A stretch of 64,000 nucleotides of DNA from CAMYLY01 sp036397755 (GTDB taxonomy: Bacteria; Gemmatimonadota; Gemmatimonadetes; Gemmatimonadales; GWC2-71-9). Below, piece after piece: positions 1-8,842 of the stretch. Numbering within the stretch: the first letter of the stretch is position 1; each line of letters opens with the position of its first letter. Location of the stretch: positions 1 through 64,000 of the forward strand of contig DASWII010000061.1 of NCBI GenBank assembly GCA_036397755.1, given 5' to 3'. The position numbers and the translations under genes were made by a program. The notes below the pieces were generated by a model. It saw nothing but the letters and a program-made list of their open reading frames with translations. It had not been told where the DNA came from and ran no database searches.

Positions 1-1330
1 GGCCGTCCGGCGACCACGCTGGGCGTGCCGCCGTTCCCGGCAGGCTTGTGAGCTGCCGCGTGTGGCCCGTGCCGAGCTCGGTCACCCGGATGTTCTCGGC
101 GCCGTCCACTTCGGCGCTCCACGCCAGTTCCCGCCCGTCGGGAGACCACGTGGGCCACGCGGCGGTGATGGGGACGTCGGTCACCGCGCGCGGCGCCGCG
201 CCGATGGGCCACACCCAGAGCCGCCCGAGCGCGAGGAGCGCGAGCCGGCTGCCGTCGGGAGAGAGGGCAAGCCCCATGTGTCCGCGCGCCGGAACCTCCT
301 CGCCCGGGCCCGGGAACCGCACGGGCGGCAGCACGAATTCGTCCCGCTGGAACGCCACCGTCGCCGAGAACGGGATGTCGCGGGGCGCACCACCTTCGGC
401 GGCGACGCGGCGGATTCGCCCTCCCGCGACGAACACCACTTCCCGGCCATTCGGTGTCCAGCGGACCCGCGACGCCATCAGGCCGGGGTGGTCGGTGACG
501 CGCACCGGCTCGCCACCCGCGATCGCTTGGACCGCGAGATGGACGGCGCCCTCGTGGTTCTCCACGAAGTACGCGATCCGGCTGCCGTCGGGCGAGATGG
601 CGGGGCACGGCGCGTTCAGGAATCCAAGCTGGATTCCGGAGTCGGCTGCCGGTCCAGCGCTCCCCCGACCCGTCAGAGGATCGAAGATCCAGAACAGCCC
701 GACCCCACTGCGCGGGCGGATCAGGGCCATGAGCCGACCGTCCGGCATCCAGTCGAGACACACGGGCGCTCCCGCGGGAGACTCGCGGAGGACCACGGGT
801 ACCGTCCGGTGCTCGTCCAGCCGGTAGACGAAGAGTCGGTTCTCGCGCAGGAAGACAACCTGGCGGGAATCGCGCGACCACGCGGGGCGGTACAACGACT
901 TCCAGCGGGCCCGCACGCTCGCTTCGGTGCCGGGCAGGAGTCGCGGTGTGCCCCCGTCCGACGGCATCAGCCAGAGCCCTTCCAGCCCGTTTCGGTCCCC
1001 CTGGAACGCGATCCATCGGCCGTCCGGCGAGACGACCGGATCCAGGTCCTCGGCGGCGTCCGCCACGGCATCGGTGAGCGGGACCGCTTCACCCCCGTGT
1101 GCCGGGAGCCGCCACAGCTGGCCCAGTAGGTCGAAAGCGATCCAGCCGCCGTCTGGCGAGAGGTCGAACGAGAGGCCGGTGCCTTCGGTGGTGGTGAACG
1201 AGAGGGTCCGCGATTGGGTTGTTCCGGCGAGGACGGGATCTGTTTGTGCTGCGAGCGCCCCGCCGCCAAGGAGCCCGGCGATCAGCAGTGTCCAGGCCGT
1301 AGCCTGCGCTTCGGTGCATGCTCGGTGCAT
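1..1330 (-). CDS. Secreted TolB/tricorn-type beta-propeller protein, possibly an amidohydrolase (3' end outside window)
   Basis: An open minus-strand frame starts at an ATG (1330) and runs off the window edge. The first 28 residues form a Sec signal peptide ending in ALAAQ. The rest holds repeated PD40/WD40-like blades, each with a SPDG or MPDG core (LSPDGGWIAF, VSPDGRWIAF, ISPDGSRIAY, WSPDGRELAW). The opening FDLLGQLWRLPAHGG and the later VPARGHMGLALSPDG resemble the propeller that precedes the amidohydrolase domain in many PD40-amidohydrolases. That catalytic part would lie beyond position 1, so the enzyme assignment is inference. The propeller itself is directly visible. It lies 45 bp downstream of, and on the same strand as, the PadR-linked membrane protein, so it may be co-transcribed with it. 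Confidence 0.75.
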   Translation of the reverse strand, partial: MHRACTEAQATAWTLLIAGLLGGGALAAQTDPVLAGTTQSRTLSFTTTEGTGLSFDLSPDGGWIAFDLLGQLWRLPAHGGEAVPLTDAVADAAEDLDPVVSPDGRWIAFQGDRNGLEGLWLMPSDGGTPRLLPGTEASVRARWKSLYRPAWSRDSRQVVFLRENRLFVYRLDEHRTVPVVLRESPAGAPVCLDWMPDGRLMALIRPRSGVGLFWIFDPLTGRGSAGPAADSGIQLGFLNAPCPAISPDGSRIAYFVENHEGAVHLAVQAIAGGEPVRVTDHPGLMASRVRWTPNGREVVFVAGGRIRRVAAEGGAPRDIPFSATVAFQRDEFVLPPVRFPGPGEEVPARGHMGLALSPDGSRLALLALGRLWVWPIGAAPRAVTDVPITAAWPTWSPDGRELAWSAEVDGAENIRVTELGTGHTRQLTSLPGTAARPAWSPDG

Positions 1331-1375
1331 GACTCCCTGCGCGGAAAGCGGCGAGCGCAACGGGGCTGGGTATCC

Positions 1376-2254
1376 CTACACTGGCCTCTGTGCCTGGCGA
1401 TACGTCGAGTACCCGGCGGCTGCGAGCCAGGCAGCGGCAAGAACGAAGTAGATGAAGTAGCCCAGGCTCACCGGTGGGCCCAGCCATCGGGGCGCGACCG
1501 GTAAGAGCTGCGCCAGAACAAAGGACAGGAACGCACTCGACGGGCCGACGATGGCGACCAGAAAGGCTCCGGCTCTGGCGGGCCCTTTCAGGGCGAGTCC
1601 GATGAGGATGAAACCGGGGATCGGCATGATCGCGAAGCCGATGCCGAGTAGTACGCCGAATATGTCTCTACCCGTGCCGGCGGGGAGCGCTCCCAGCAGA
1701 GTGTTCGCGAGGAAGAACGACGCCATCGACGCGATGAGGAGTGATGCACCGATGGTCCCCTTTCTGCCGATTCGCTCGTGGTAGCTCGCTAGGAAACCCA
1801 CGAGCCCCGTCAGCAGGAGTGCTGCGGCCAGAGCGGGTACTACGCTAAGGCCCCACGCTATTGGGCTGTCGATGCGGCGCCCCAGGATGAGGGTGACAAG
1901 ATTGATTGCCCAGAGCAGGCCGCCCGCCAGGCCCGCCAAGCCCATCCAGCGCGTCTGCCGAGATGTGAATCGCAGCATGGAGATCCTCCCATTGTTGGAA
2001 CCGCGACGTGCCGCTCGCAGCATTTCGAACCGCCAGGCGAGGTCGTCGAAGACGCCGAGGCACGTCCGGAGAACGATCTCTGTCGCGGTGATCCCAGCCG
2101 CGGTTCGGCTGGTCAGGTGGTCGTGTTGGTGCTCCCACAGGTCGGAATCCGTTTCTGCGCGTCGCGAGCTGCGCAGTGTCTCCGGCAAACCTGCGGTGTA
2201 GAGTCTCACCCACGCGCGCGAGAGGGCCGAGGCGGCCTGCACTGAGCCGTTCAC
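1376..2254 (-). CDS. Hypothetical multi-pass membrane protein linked to PadR
   Basis: A 292-residue protein with a soluble N-terminal part of about 95 residues (rich in Arg, Glu and Asp, with a WEHQHDHL segment) followed by about six hydrophobic segments. The GTG start overlaps the stop codon of the upstream padR-type gene (GTGA), which implies translational coupling. PadR regulators paired with an uncharacterised membrane protein or permease are common in Gemmatimonadota and Acidobacteria. The product is therefore probably an envelope protein whose level is set by the PadR partner. I do not recognise a functional family. Confidence 0.75.
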   Translation of the reverse strand: MNGSVQAASALSRAWVRLYTAGLPETLRSSRRAETDSDLWEHQHDHLTSRTAAGITATEIVLRTCLGVFDDLAWRFEMLRAARRGSNNGRISMLRFTSRQTRWMGLAGLAGGLLWAINLVTLILGRRIDSPIAWGLSVVPALAAALLLTGLVGFLASYHERIGRKGTIGASLLIASMASFFLANTLLGALPAGTGRDIFGVLLGIGFAIMPIPGFILIGLALKGPARAGAFLVAIVGPSSAFLSFVLAQLLPVAPRWLGPPVSLGYFIYFVLAAAWLAAAGYSTYRQAQRPV

Positions 2255-2616
2255 AGGCTTTCCAAGTCCGGTTGGAGCGCGCCGAGTTTTGATCGAGCGC
2301 GTTTCATGGCGCGAGCCCGACTCACTGCGGGCTCCGCGGCGCCCAGGAGGCGGTACATCCGGCGGCGTGGCCGGTGTTCACTCTCGGCGGCGTGGAGATC
2401 TTCCCAGGACGCCTCGATCAAACCGGCGCTCTCCAACCGATGCAGGGCGCGATATAGCGTTCCGTGTGCGGTGAGCAGCCGACGATCGCCGCGCTCCCGC
2501 AGGAGCTTCGCGAGGGAGTACCCGTGAAAATGGGTGACGCCGCGGCGCTCGAGCCCGAGGGCGGCTTCGAGGATTTCCAGCTCAAGAGGCAGAAGCTGGT
2601 CAGGTTTTCTGCGCAT
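2251..2616 (-). CDS. PadR-family transcriptional regulator
   Basis: Winged-helix repressor of the PadR type. It has the usual opening LLPLELEILEAAL, a recognition region around LTAHGTLYRALHRLESAGLIEASWE, and a short basic C-terminal helix in place of the longer dimerisation arm of PadR-s2 proteins. I chose the ATG at 2616 (MRRKPDQ); an in-frame TTG at 2625 would add three residues. A perfect 12-bp palindrome lies 13 bp upstream and is a candidate autoregulatory operator. The gene is translationally coupled to the membrane protein downstream. The ligand is unknown. Confidence 0.9.
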   Translation of the reverse strand: MRRKPDQLLPLELEILEAALGLERRGVTHFHGYSLAKLLRERGDRRLLTAHGTLYRALHRLESAGLIEASWEDLHAAESEHRPRRRMYRLLGAAEPAVSRARAMKRARSKLGALQPDLESL

Positions 2617-2628
2617 GAGGAACAATGA

Positions 2629-2640
2629 GCAGATATCTGC
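2629..2640. promoter_or_regulatory. Candidate PadR operator (palindrome)
   Basis: Perfect 12-bp palindrome GCAGATATCTGC immediately upstream of the padR-type gene. Small PadR proteins bind short AT-centred inverted repeats and repress their own operons, so the position and symmetry fit an operator. There is no experimental or comparative support here. Confidence 0.4.
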
Positions 2641-2843
2641 CGTCTGTCAAGATCGCCGGTCGGACGATCGCCGACGACCTGTCCAAGAGCGCGGCTGGGC
2701 CGCTCCGAGTGGGCGCCCGCCGCTGAACTTCAATCGTTGAGGCCGCGGCCGCGTCTTACATGCCGCTTCTCGTGCTCGTTGCCTGAGTCCGGGCCGCGCC
2801 CGCGGCCTCGGTCTGCCCGCCCCTGCGCTACATTTCACCACCT

Positions 2844-4697
2844 ATGGCCGAAACCGAGAAGCGCAAGATCTCCGCCAAGACGGCGTGGCGTGATGCGCGG
2901 GAGATCATGTGGCGCCACCGGCGCCGGCTGGCGATGGGCCTCGCCATCATGATCGTCAACCGGCTGGCCGGCCTGGTCTTGCCCGGGTCGTCCAAGTTCC
3001 TGGTGGATAACGTGATTGGCGACGGGCGCACGGACCTCCTCCTGCCGCTTGCCGCCGTGGTGGGAGGCGCGACGGTGGTCCAGGCGGGTTCGTCGTTTGC
3101 CCTCTCGCAGATTCTCGGTGTCCAGGCGCAACGCGCCATTACCGAGATGCGCAAGACGGTACAGGCGCACGTCACCCGGCTGCCCACACGGTATTTCGAC
3201 TCCACGAAATCGGGGATCCTCATCTCGCGGATCATGACCGACGCCGAGGGCATTCGGAATCTGGTGGGCACCGGGTTGGTGCGGTTTGTAGGGGGGATGG
3301 TCACGGCGTCGATCGGGTTGTTCGTGCTCTTCGCGCTCAACTGGCAGCTCACGGCGCTGACCCTGGTCGTCCTTGGCGTGTTCGGCGGCGGAATGGCGAT
3401 TGCGTTCAACAAGCTGCGGCCGCTGTTTCGCGAGCGGGGGCGGCTGAATGCCGAGGTCACCGGACGGCTGGGGGAGTCGTTGGGGGGAATCCGGGTCGTG
3501 AAGGCTTACACGGCCGAACGGAGTGAACGGTTGGTATTCGCCCGCGGCGCGCACCGCCTGTTTCGCAACGTGGCCGGCGCGGTGACAGGCGTGTCGGCCA
3601 TCGGCGCGTTCGCGACGCTCGTGATGGGGGCGGTGGGTGTCTTGATCATCCTCATGGGCGGGCAGGCCATCGCCGCCGGATCGATGACCCTCGGGGACTT
3701 CGTGATGTATATCTTTTTCGCCGGCCTCGTGGCGGCCCCGCTCGTGAGCATTGCGGAAATCGGTACACAGGTGAGCGAGGCTTTTGCGGGGCTCGACCGC
3801 ATCCACGAGCTGCAGCGAGAAACGAGTGAGGACGATGACGATGCCGACCGCGACGCGGTCGGGCCGGCGCGGGGAGAGATCGCGTTCGAGGACGTGTCCT
3901 TCGAGTACATCGAGGGCGTGCCGGTCCTAAAACACATCTCGTTCGTCGCCCCGCCGGGAACGACGACCGCCTTGGTGGGATCCTCCGGGTCCGGGAAGAG
4001 CACGTTGATCTCGTTGGTGATGGCGTTCAACCGCCCCAAGAGCGGTCGCGTTCTTCTGGACGGCAAGGACCTCGAACACCTCAAGCTGCGCGACTACCGT
4101 TCGCTGCTCGGCGTGGTGCTCCAGGAGAACTTCCTGTTCGACGGGACCATCAACGAGAACATCGCGTTTGCCAAGCCGCACGCGACACCCCAGGAGATCC
4201 ACGATGCCGCGCGGGTGGCGAACGCCGACGAGTTCATCCGGGGGTTCGAGCACGGCTACGATACGGTGATCGGGGAGCGCGGCGTGAAGCTCTCGGGTGG
4301 GCAACGCCAGCGGATTTCGATCGCGCGCGCCATTCTTGCCGACCCCGCGATCCTGATTCTCGATGAGGCGACGTCCAGTCTCGACAGTGAGAGCGAGGCG
4401 ATGATCCAGGAGGGGTTCAGAACCTTGCGGACCGGCCGGACGACGTTCGTCATCGCTCACCGACTGTCGACCATACGCAGCGCCGACCAGATTCTCGTGG
4501 TGGAGGGCGGTGAGATTGTCGAGCGCGGAACCCATGTGGAGCTGCTGTTGCAGGGCGGCCGCTACCGCGAACTCTACAACCGGCAATACCAGCTGGAGCA
4601 CAACCTCTTCATCAACCCGGGCGAGGATCCTACGGCGTTGGAGCAGGAGCCCGACACGGCGGCCGTCACGCGAACGGTCAGTCCCCGGAACCTCTAA
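2844..4697 (+). CDS. ABC exporter, fused permease-ATPase (MsbA/lipid A exporter-like)
   Basis: A 617-residue half-transporter. The N-terminal ~320 residues form a six-helix type I exporter domain. The C-terminal nucleotide-binding domain carries Walker A GSSGSGKST (379-387), the signature LSGGQ (483-487), Walker B ILILDE (503-508) and the switch histidine in FVIAHRLS. Such proteins act as homodimers in the inner membrane and export lipids, lipid A or hydrophobic compounds. The sequence alone does not tell MsbA from a drug or peptide exporter. It is followed after 24 bp by a DUF481 outer-membrane protein on the same strand. The start is the ATG in CCTATGGCCG; no strong Shine-Dalgarno sequence is evident. 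Confidence 0.92.
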   Translation: MAETEKRKISAKTAWRDAREIMWRHRRRLAMGLAIMIVNRLAGLVLPGSSKFLVDNVIGDGRTDLLLPLAAVVGGATVVQAGSSFALSQILGVQAQRAITEMRKTVQAHVTRLPTRYFDSTKSGILISRIMTDAEGIRNLVGTGLVRFVGGMVTASIGLFVLFALNWQLTALTLVVLGVFGGGMAIAFNKLRPLFRERGRLNAEVTGRLGESLGGIRVVKAYTAERSERLVFARGAHRLFRNVAGAVTGVSAIGAFATLVMGAVGVLIILMGGQAIAAGSMTLGDFVMYIFFAGLVAAPLVSIAEIGTQVSEAFAGLDRIHELQRETSEDDDDADRDAVGPARGEIAFEDVSFEYIEGVPVLKHISFVAPPGTTTALVGSSGSGKSTLISLVMAFNRPKSGRVLLDGKDLEHLKLRDYRSLLGVVLQENFLFDGTINENIAFAKPHATPQEIHDAARVANADEFIRGFEHGYDTVIGERGVKLSGGQRQRISIARAILADPAILILDEATSSLDSESEAMIQEGFRTLRTGRTTFVIAHRLSTIRSADQILVVEGGEIVERGTHVELLLQGGRYRELYNRQYQLEHNLFINPGEDPTALEQEPDTAAVTRTVSPRNL

Positions 4698-4721
4698 ATC
4701 ACGCTGGGAACGCGGAAGACT

Positions 4722-5576
4722 ATGAACCATTCTGTGCGGAGAGTGATTGCCGTTGCCGCCGCCGCGCTGTTCACGGGGACCTCGTTAGAGGCGCAGGACG
4801 CCGAGACCTGGGCGTTCACCGCGGAGCTGACGGCGGTGTGGACCGCGGGCAACGCGGCTTCGAATGCTTTCGGCGCCGAGGCCCGACTCACGCGGATCGG
4901 CGCGACATCCACCGTCAAGCTCGAGGGAGGAGCGATTCGCGCGCAATCCACCAAGACGACGCGCACGGCGGTTGGTACCCCGAGCAACTTCACGGTATCG
5001 GAATCGGAAGTCTCGGAGAAGACGGCGGAGGCGTTCTTCGCCCGCGGCCGCTACGACCACGACTTCAGTCCGCGGGTGTTCGCTTTCGGGGGAGCAGACT
5101 GGCTGCGCAATCAGTTCGCCGGCATCGATTCGCGGTTGCTGATTGCGGCCGGAGTCGGCGCGACGATCATCGACAACGACCGGACGGAGCTCAAGGCGGA
5201 TGCCTCGGGCACCTACACGTTTCAGGAGGACGTGGTCGCCAACCCGTTCGTCAAGACGAACTTCCCCGGTGTGCGCGCGGGGTACGGCTTCTCGGCCAAG
5301 GTCACCGGCAACACAACCCTGACGAGCATCGCCGTCGCGGACTTCAACCTGGATCACTCGGACGACATCCGCATCGACGTGACGAATGCCGCGCAGGTGG
5401 CTATCAATTCGTCACTGGCGCTCAAGCCGTCGCTGCAGCTGCTCTGGCGCAACGCACCGTCGTTGACGGAAGTGGCCTTGTTCGATAACGCCGGAACCCC
5501 GACCGGCGAGACGGTGAACGTCCCGCTCGACAAGCTCGACTCGCTCTTCAAGCTCGCCCTGGTGGTAAAGTTCTGA
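4722..5576 (+). CDS. DUF481 family outer-membrane protein
   Basis: A 284-residue protein with a signal peptide (cleavage after TSLEAQ) and alternating-residue beta strands throughout, ending in a C-terminal phenylalanine (ALVVKF) as expected of outer-membrane barrels. The opening WAFTAELTAVWTAGNAASNAFGAEARL matches the DUF481/YdiY pattern (salt-inducible outer-membrane protein in enterobacteria; exact role unknown). It lies 24 bp after the ABC exporter and may share its transcript. Confidence 0.82.
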   Translation: MNHSVRRVIAVAAAALFTGTSLEAQDAETWAFTAELTAVWTAGNAASNAFGAEARLTRIGATSTVKLEGGAIRAQSTKTTRTAVGTPSNFTVSESEVSEKTAEAFFARGRYDHDFSPRVFAFGGADWLRNQFAGIDSRLLIAAGVGATIIDNDRTELKADASGTYTFQEDVVANPFVKTNFPGVRAGYGFSAKVTGNTTLTSIAVADFNLDHSDDIRIDVTNAAQVAINSSLALKPSLQLLWRNAPSLTEVALFDNAGTPTGETVNVPLDKLDSLFKLALVVKF

Positions 5577-5616
5577 TCGAGGGGTCCGTGGTCCAACGCC
5601 CGGCGTCTACCGGCTG

Positions 5617-7035
5617 GTGACCCCCGAGGAGTTTCGCGCGGCCGGTCACGCGGCGGTCGAGTGGGTGGCCCGGTACATGGAGTCCGTCGAGCGATTCCCA
5701 GTGCTGGCGAGCGTGGCTCCGGGGGACGTGCGGGCGCGGCTCCCGCGCGAGGTGCCCGAAGACGGCGAGCCGTTCGACGCGATTCTCCGCGACCTCGATG
5801 CGGTGATCCTCCCGGGAATCACGCATTGGCAGTCGCCCAACTTCTACGCCTACTTTCCGGCCAACGCGTCGGGACCGGCGATCCTGGGCGACCTGCTCTC
5901 GTCGGGCCTTGGTGTGCAGGGGATGCTCTGGATCACGAGCCCCGCGGCGACCGAATTGGAAACGCACGTGCTGGACCAGCTCGCGGGGCTTCTCGGACTG
6001 CCCGAGCGGTTCCTTTCCACGGGTCGCGGCGGCGGGGTCATTCAGGACACGGCGTCCAGCGCCACACTCGTCGCGTTGATTGCGGCGCGGGAGCGCGCGA
6101 CGCAGGGTCGGGTGAATCGTGCGGGCGTGACCGGCACGATCACCGCGTATGCGTCGACCCAGGCCCATTCGTCGGTCATCAAGGCCGCGGGCATCGCCGG
6201 CATCGGGCGGGAGCATCTCCGGCTCATTGACGTCGACTCCGCGTTCGCGATGCGTCCTGCGCTCCTGGAAGAAGCCATCGTCGCCGACCGCGCGGCCGGA
6301 TTCGTTCCGAGCTTCGTGTGCGCGACGGTCGGCACGACGTCATCGACGGCCATCGATCCGGTCGGGCCCATCGGTGAGATCTGCCGACGCCACGGGGTGT
6401 GGCTCCACGTGGACGCCGCGTTGGCGGGGAGTGCGGCGGTGTGCCCCGAGTTCCGGTGGCTGCACGACGGGCTCGAGTCGGCGGACAGCTACTGCTTCAA
6501 CCCGCACAAGTGGCTGCTCACCAACTTCGATTGCGACTGCTTCTACGTGGCGGACCGTGACGCCCTCATCGACGCGCTGACCGTCACGCCCGAGTACCTG
6601 CGGAACCCGGCGTCCGAGAGCGGCCGGGTATTCGACTACCGGGATTGGCAGGTTCCGTTGGGTCGCCGGTTTCGCGCGCTCAAGCTCTGGTGCGTGCTCC
6701 GGAGTTTCGGTGTGCGCGGCCTGCAGGAGCACATCCGGCGCGGGGTGGAACTGACGCGCGCGTTCGCGTCATGGGTGGAGGCTGACCCTCGGTGGGAGGT
6801 CGTGGCTCCTGCACCCCTCAACCTGGTGTGCTTCCGCCACGTCGAGGGCGACGAGTTGACCCTCGCCGTGAACGAGCGGGTGAACGCCACCGGCAGTATT
6901 TACCTCAACCACACGAGGCTCGACGACCGCGTCACGCTGCGAATGGCGCTCGGCGCCGCGCAGACACGCCGCCACCACGTGGAGGCGGCATGGGCGTTGA
7001 TTCAGGATACGGCGCGCGCGATCGCGGGAGAATGA
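5617..7035 (+). CDS. Pyridoxal-phosphate-dependent amino acid decarboxylase (group II, aromatic-type)
   Basis: A 472-residue fold-type I PLP enzyme of the DOPA/tryptophan/tyrosine decarboxylase family. The N-terminal GHAAVEWVARYMESVE and THWQSPNFYAYFPAN are typical of aromatic-L-amino-acid decarboxylases. The PLP-binding lysine is Lys298 in NPHKW, and HVDAALAGS holds the cofactor-contacting Asp. Length is normal for the family. The likely reaction is removal of CO2 from an aromatic L-amino acid to give an amine such as tryptamine, tyramine or phenethylamine; the exact substrate cannot be read. The start is a GTG 41 bp after the DUF481 stop. It converges with the phosphatase gene at 7064. Confidence 0.9.
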   Translation: MTPEEFRAAGHAAVEWVARYMESVERFPVLASVAPGDVRARLPREVPEDGEPFDAILRDLDAVILPGITHWQSPNFYAYFPANASGPAILGDLLSSGLGVQGMLWITSPAATELETHVLDQLAGLLGLPERFLSTGRGGGVIQDTASSATLVALIAARERATQGRVNRAGVTGTITAYASTQAHSSVIKAAGIAGIGREHLRLIDVDSAFAMRPALLEEAIVADRAAGFVPSFVCATVGTTSSTAIDPVGPIGEICRRHGVWLHVDAALAGSAAVCPEFRWLHDGLESADSYCFNPHKWLLTNFDCDCFYVADRDALIDALTVTPEYLRNPASESGRVFDYRDWQVPLGRRFRALKLWCVLRSFGVRGLQEHIRRGVELTRAFASWVEADPRWEVVAPAPLNLVCFRHVEGDELTLAVNERVNATGSIYLNHTRLDDRVTLRMALGAAQTRRHHVEAAWALIQDTARAIAGE

Positions 7036-7063
7036 CCAGGGGGGCGTTACGCGAAGGTCCGGA

Positions 7064-8725
7064 TCACCACTCGACGATCGACTGCCCGTCCAGGTCGCCG
7101 GGCGGGTCGATCCCCAGGAGCGCCGCGAGCGTCGGAGCGATATCGACGGAGAACACTGGCCCATCGATGATCGCCGGTGGGACACCGCGCCCGTACAGCA
7201 GGAGCGGTACATGCGTGTCGTAGTCGTACGGGGTGCCGTGGTCCACGACCAGACCAACCGAGATGATATACCGTTCCTTCAGCAGGAGCGCGATATCGGG
7301 CGTCCGGTCGGCGGGGTAGCTCCTCCGGTACGACGGGAGGAACAGATTGTCCGTCGCGGTGGTGTCCGCGAGCTGCTCGCGGGTGAAAGCGTCCACGATC
7401 CACGGAACGTCGCGCAGGCCGGTCGCGACGAAGTCCAGCAGGTCGGCCATTTGCTCGTCCGACACCGTCTCCGGTGGGAAGGGAATCATCAGACCGAACG
7501 GCGGCGCCACGATCACCCGGGGAACGGACGTGATCGCGAAATCGAAGATCCCCTGCTGCAAGAGCGGAACGAGTACCTCCTGCAATCCGCGCAGTGAGAT
7601 TCTCCCGGCATCGATGCCCTGCCGCAAATACTCCTCGGCGATCAAGGGAGCACCGTGATCCGACGTAAGTACCACCGTCCAATTCCCCTCGCCTACCGTC
7701 ACATCGAGATCCTCGAAAAACGTCCCCAGCAGCCGGTCGAGCCGGAAGTACGTATCGGCGGTCTCCTGACTCAGCGGCCCGAATTCATGTCCGACCAGAT
7801 CACTGGCGGACAAACTGATGAGCAGGAGATCCGGTGCGTCATCCAGGCCCAGGGCTTCCTGCCGGAACAGTGCTCGCGCGAACTCGAGCACCATCGCGTC
7901 CGAAAACGGCGATCCGTACAGGCGGTCCCGCGCGGCCGCGAGCGAATCGGGGGGCCAGGACTCGATTGGGAGCGAATCCCCCGTTCCGAGCGCATGCGGG
8001 AACAGAAAATCACGACCGCGATTCTCCGGCGGGAAGCTGTCTTCTCGCGCCACCGCATACGCCGTGGAGTCGAGGAGTCTCCACCACCCCAGATCGAGAT
8101 AGCGGCGCTCGGGTAGGGTCCCGTTCCACGTGCGCACCCACGCGGGCAGCGAGTCGGCGTAGTAGCTCGATGTCACGAACTTCGCGCTCGTACGGTTGTA
8201 CCAGTACGCGCCATCCGGGTCCAGGCCGCCCATGAGGATGGCGGCGCGGTCCTTCCCCGATACCGCAAACACCTTGCTGCGCGGTGACGCGGTGTGCAGC
8301 CACTCGGTGATCCCCTCGCGGCGCAACTGGAGTGGCGACCTGCCGGAGTCACCTGGCACGCCGACAATCACAGCATCGTCGTCGGCCGCCGCGTAGCGCA
8401 ACATCCCGCTGCCGCGATCCCAGAACGCGTTGGCTGGGATTCCATGGCGAGCCGGATGCACGCCGGTCACGAGGGTCGCGTGTCCCGCGGCGGTTGCCGT
8501 GATCGCATGGGCGTGATGCACCTCCGTGAACTGGGCTCCGTCTCGGAGGAGGCGCGCGAAACCGCCCACGAACTGGTCGGAAAACCGGTCGACGTAGTCC
8601 GCGCGCATCTGGTCCACGACCAACAGGACGACGAGTGGTGGCGGGGACACCGCGCCGGGTTGCTGCGCGATCGCGCTCGCGGCGAAGATCAGCAGAGTCG
8701 CTGTCCAGGCGATGGTTCGGCGCAC
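7064..8725 (-). CDS. Secreted alkaline phosphatase-superfamily enzyme (PafA/type I phosphodiesterase-like)
   Basis: From the GTG at 8725 (GGGAG lies a few bases upstream) the protein has 553 residues and a signal peptide ending ASAIAQ. Asp38 in VVDQMR and the TAAGH motif with probable nucleophile Thr78 match PafA-type alkaline phosphatases and nucleotide pyrophosphatases. Later metal ligands sit in SASDLVGHEFG, LTSDHGA and YDTHVPLLLYG. The likely role is periplasmic hydrolysis of phosphate mono- or diesters. The same frame stays open upstream to 9649, but that part crosses the divergent metallo-hydrolase gene and has no protein-like features, so the signal-peptide start is preferred. Confidence 0.88.
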   Translation of the reverse strand: MRRTIAWTATLLIFAASAIAQQPGAVSPPPLVVLLVVDQMRADYVDRFSDQFVGGFARLLRDGAQFTEVHHAHAITATAAGHATLVTGVHPARHGIPANAFWDRGSGMLRYAAADDDAVIVGVPGDSGRSPLQLRREGITEWLHTASPRSKVFAVSGKDRAAILMGGLDPDGAYWYNRTSAKFVTSSYYADSLPAWVRTWNGTLPERRYLDLGWWRLLDSTAYAVAREDSFPPENRGRDFLFPHALGTGDSLPIESWPPDSLAAARDRLYGSPFSDAMVLEFARALFRQEALGLDDAPDLLLISLSASDLVGHEFGPLSQETADTYFRLDRLLGTFFEDLDVTVGEGNWTVVLTSDHGAPLIAEEYLRQGIDAGRISLRGLQEVLVPLLQQGIFDFAITSVPRVIVAPPFGLMIPFPPETVSDEQMADLLDFVATGLRDVPWIVDAFTREQLADTTATDNLFLPSYRRSYPADRTPDIALLLKERYIISVGLVVDHGTPYDYDTHVPLLLYGRGVPPAIIDGPVFSVDIAPTLAALLGIDPPGDLDGQSIVEW

Positions 8726-8842
8726 GGCGAACTCCCAGAAGTCGGGTTGAGTGCGGCTAAGCGTGTGTTGGTACACACCCGTGCGCAAGGGAGGTGTTCC
8801 CCTCGCTGGCGAATCGCGGGTTCGACGGTACCATTGGGGATC

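Noticed and set aside
62..1129. Long plus-strand frame (355 residues) at the window start
   Set aside because: Its translation is Arg/His/Pro-rich without family features, while the minus strand encodes a clear signal peptide and repeated SPDG beta-propeller motifs.
2835..3806. Minus-strand frame opposite the ABC exporter
   Set aside because: His/Arg-rich antisense shadow of a gene with complete ABC motifs.
8294..8842. Upstream extension of the PqqB-like frame
   Set aside because: It is antisense to the phosphatase gene and precedes the Tat-like signal start at 8843.
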